A DNA stretch of 64,000 nucleotides from Marchantia polymorpha subsp. ruderalis (lineage: Eukaryota > Streptophyta > Marchantiopsida > Marchantiales > Marchantiaceae), in assembly GCA_037833965.1 (NCBI GenBank), contig AP031355.1:12859501-12923500 (forward strand), written 5' to 3'. Below are positions 62,920-64,000 of the stretch, in pieces; positions within the stretch are counted from its first letter, which is position 1, and each line of letters opens with the position of its first letter. The notes beneath the pieces are model-generated. The model made no database searches and had not been told where the DNA came from. It saw only the letters and a list, made by a program, of their open reading frames with translations. The position numbers were made by a program, and so were the translations under genes.

Positions 62920-64000
62920 TAAGTATGTGAGTGCACATCCGATTTGGAAGATGGCGGACATCCTCAACATTGTTGAGACTTGGGAGCATGAAAGTAATGT
63001 TATTGGAGAGATACAAGGGTTTACTCTGGTGGGATCTACTTGGAACCATAGAACTCGACGAGCAGGAAGAGGCTTTGGAGGCATTGCTACTTTCATCAGA
63101 TCTGAACTTCTTCCTATGATACATTTGGAAAGCCAAGATATTGGGAAACAATATCATTGGCTTTGTCTTGGATCGATTAGAGGATCTTACAGTTATTTGG
63201 CAGTTTGTTACTTTGCACCATTATCCATGCAGATCTACTCCACAAGCACTTGCAATCGAAGTCAACCATTCCATCGGCTCATAGGAGATGTTCTCAAATA
63301 TCAAGACAAAGGTGAAGTTTTTCTTGTTGGAGACTTCAATGCCCGCATACGTTCCGCTCAATTTACACAATTTGATAGTTCCTTGTCTTCTCACTCTTTT
63401 GAAGAAAGTAGAGATAGTTTGTGGTCTAGAGTCTCTTGTGATCCTTGTACAAATGATTTGACTGAGCATTTCTTGACTTTTGGAGCCACTTGTAATCTGA
63501 AAGTTCTCAATGGTGTTTCTTTCTTTCCCAACTCTCACTCCAATACATGTTTTTCCTCTACTGGTGTTAGCACTATAGATTATCTTTTGTCCTCTGCCAC
63601 TAATAGTTCATTTATCTCAGCGTTTGATATTCTAGAGCCTCAACCAGAATTAGATCATACACCTCTTTTATTTACTCTTTTGCTGCCAACGTCAATCCCT
63701 CTCCCTACATACTATGTTTCTACTTCCCCCAAGTTTTGTTTAGATGCTAGTAAAAAGCAACTTTATAGTGAACATTTCCAAGACCTCTTGACTTGTACAA
63801 CTTGGAGCCTTGATCCACATACATCTAGTTTGCAACTAACAGAGTTGCTCCAAAACTCTGCTTCTAAGTTCTTTTTGAGACATAAGACCAGGAGAGCTAG
63901 AGGTCTTCCTTGCAATGAATGGTTTGACTTTGATTGCAAGCAAGCGAGGGCGAGATCACTTGATAAATCCTTGGATCTTCACAATCGGTTGATTATGACA
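62920..64000 (+). pseudogene. LN-A ORF2, endonuclease part (A5), running off the window
   Basis: The A5 ORF2 resumes after the B4 insertion at TKYVSAHPIW and continues open to the window edge (about residue 370). It includes VETWEHE and GDFNAR. PESDH is altered to PELDH at about 63650 (TCA to TTA), a change next to the catalytic Asp-His, and a Gly-to-Arg change lies near 63179 (SIRGSY for SIGGSY). The element is already interrupted, so these are neutral decay. Confidence 0.88.

Noticed and set aside
1..64000. Host genes, tRNA or rRNA between the elements
   Set aside because: Every stretch longer than about 300 bases can be assigned to a LINE ORF, 5' UTR array or 3' end; nothing else was recognised.

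Overview
The window is eukaryotic and consists wholly of non-LTR (LINE) retrotransposons nested inside one another. I find no host gene, tRNA, rRNA, LTR element or CRISPR array. The organism cannot be named from this sequence. A+T-rich codon use, intronless L1-like elements and a UAG-CAA stop context would suit a plant or alga, but that is inference. A block this pure in LINEs would fit a heterochromatic or centromere-like region.

Three related families are present (working names LN-A, LN-B, LN-C). All share one layout: a 5' UTR of tandem monomers; ORF1 (about 245-251 aa, coiled coil plus L1-ORF1p-like RNA-binding region); a single UAG; ORF2 (about 1065-1070 aa, APE-type endonuclease, reverse transcriptase, CX2CX9HX4C knuckle); and a short 3' UTR with a conserved hairpin and a (TTTACCA)n tail in place of poly(A). 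Monomers are 165 bp in LN-A and 348 bp in LN-B. LN-C has two kinds: type 1 of 181 bp, and type 2 of 165 bp plus 16-bp increments.

Layout, left to right. 1-502: 3' end of an LN-C copy. 503-1773: LN-A ORF2 fragment. 1789-6423: full-length LN-A (A1). 6424-10523: minus-strand LN-C (C1) split by a chimeric insertion (9050-10060). 10524-11307: LN-C ORF2 piece. 11308-16656: full-length minus LN-B (B1). 16680-20784: minus LN-C (C2). 20785-21438: LN-A fragment. 21439-41886: minus LN-B host (B3), split by full-length LN-B (B2, 21901-28813, itself carrying a truncated LN-A) and by full-length LN-C (C3, 29468-40225). C3 is itself split by the full-length LN-A copy A3 (32647-37458), the only copy with both ORFs open. 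41887-43941: LN-A fragment (A4). 43942-49725: LN-C (C4). 49749-51128 and 62920-64000: LN-A (A5), split by truncated minus LN-B (B4), which in turn carries full-length LN-B (B5, 52146-58044) and full-length minus LN-A (A6, 58100-62869).

Three observations stand out. First, ORF1 and ORF2 lie in the same frame around UAG CAA UCC at every junction I could read, in all three families. LN-C has no AUG at the ORF2 start, so expression by stop-codon readthrough is likely. Second, insertion junctions carry patchwork filler from other LINE copies, including a three-donor insertion between 19-bp target-site duplications, a 15-bp stutter, and snap-back inverted repeats. This points to frequent template switching during integration. 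Third, there are micro-insertions holding only the tail, or only the terminal hairpin plus tail.
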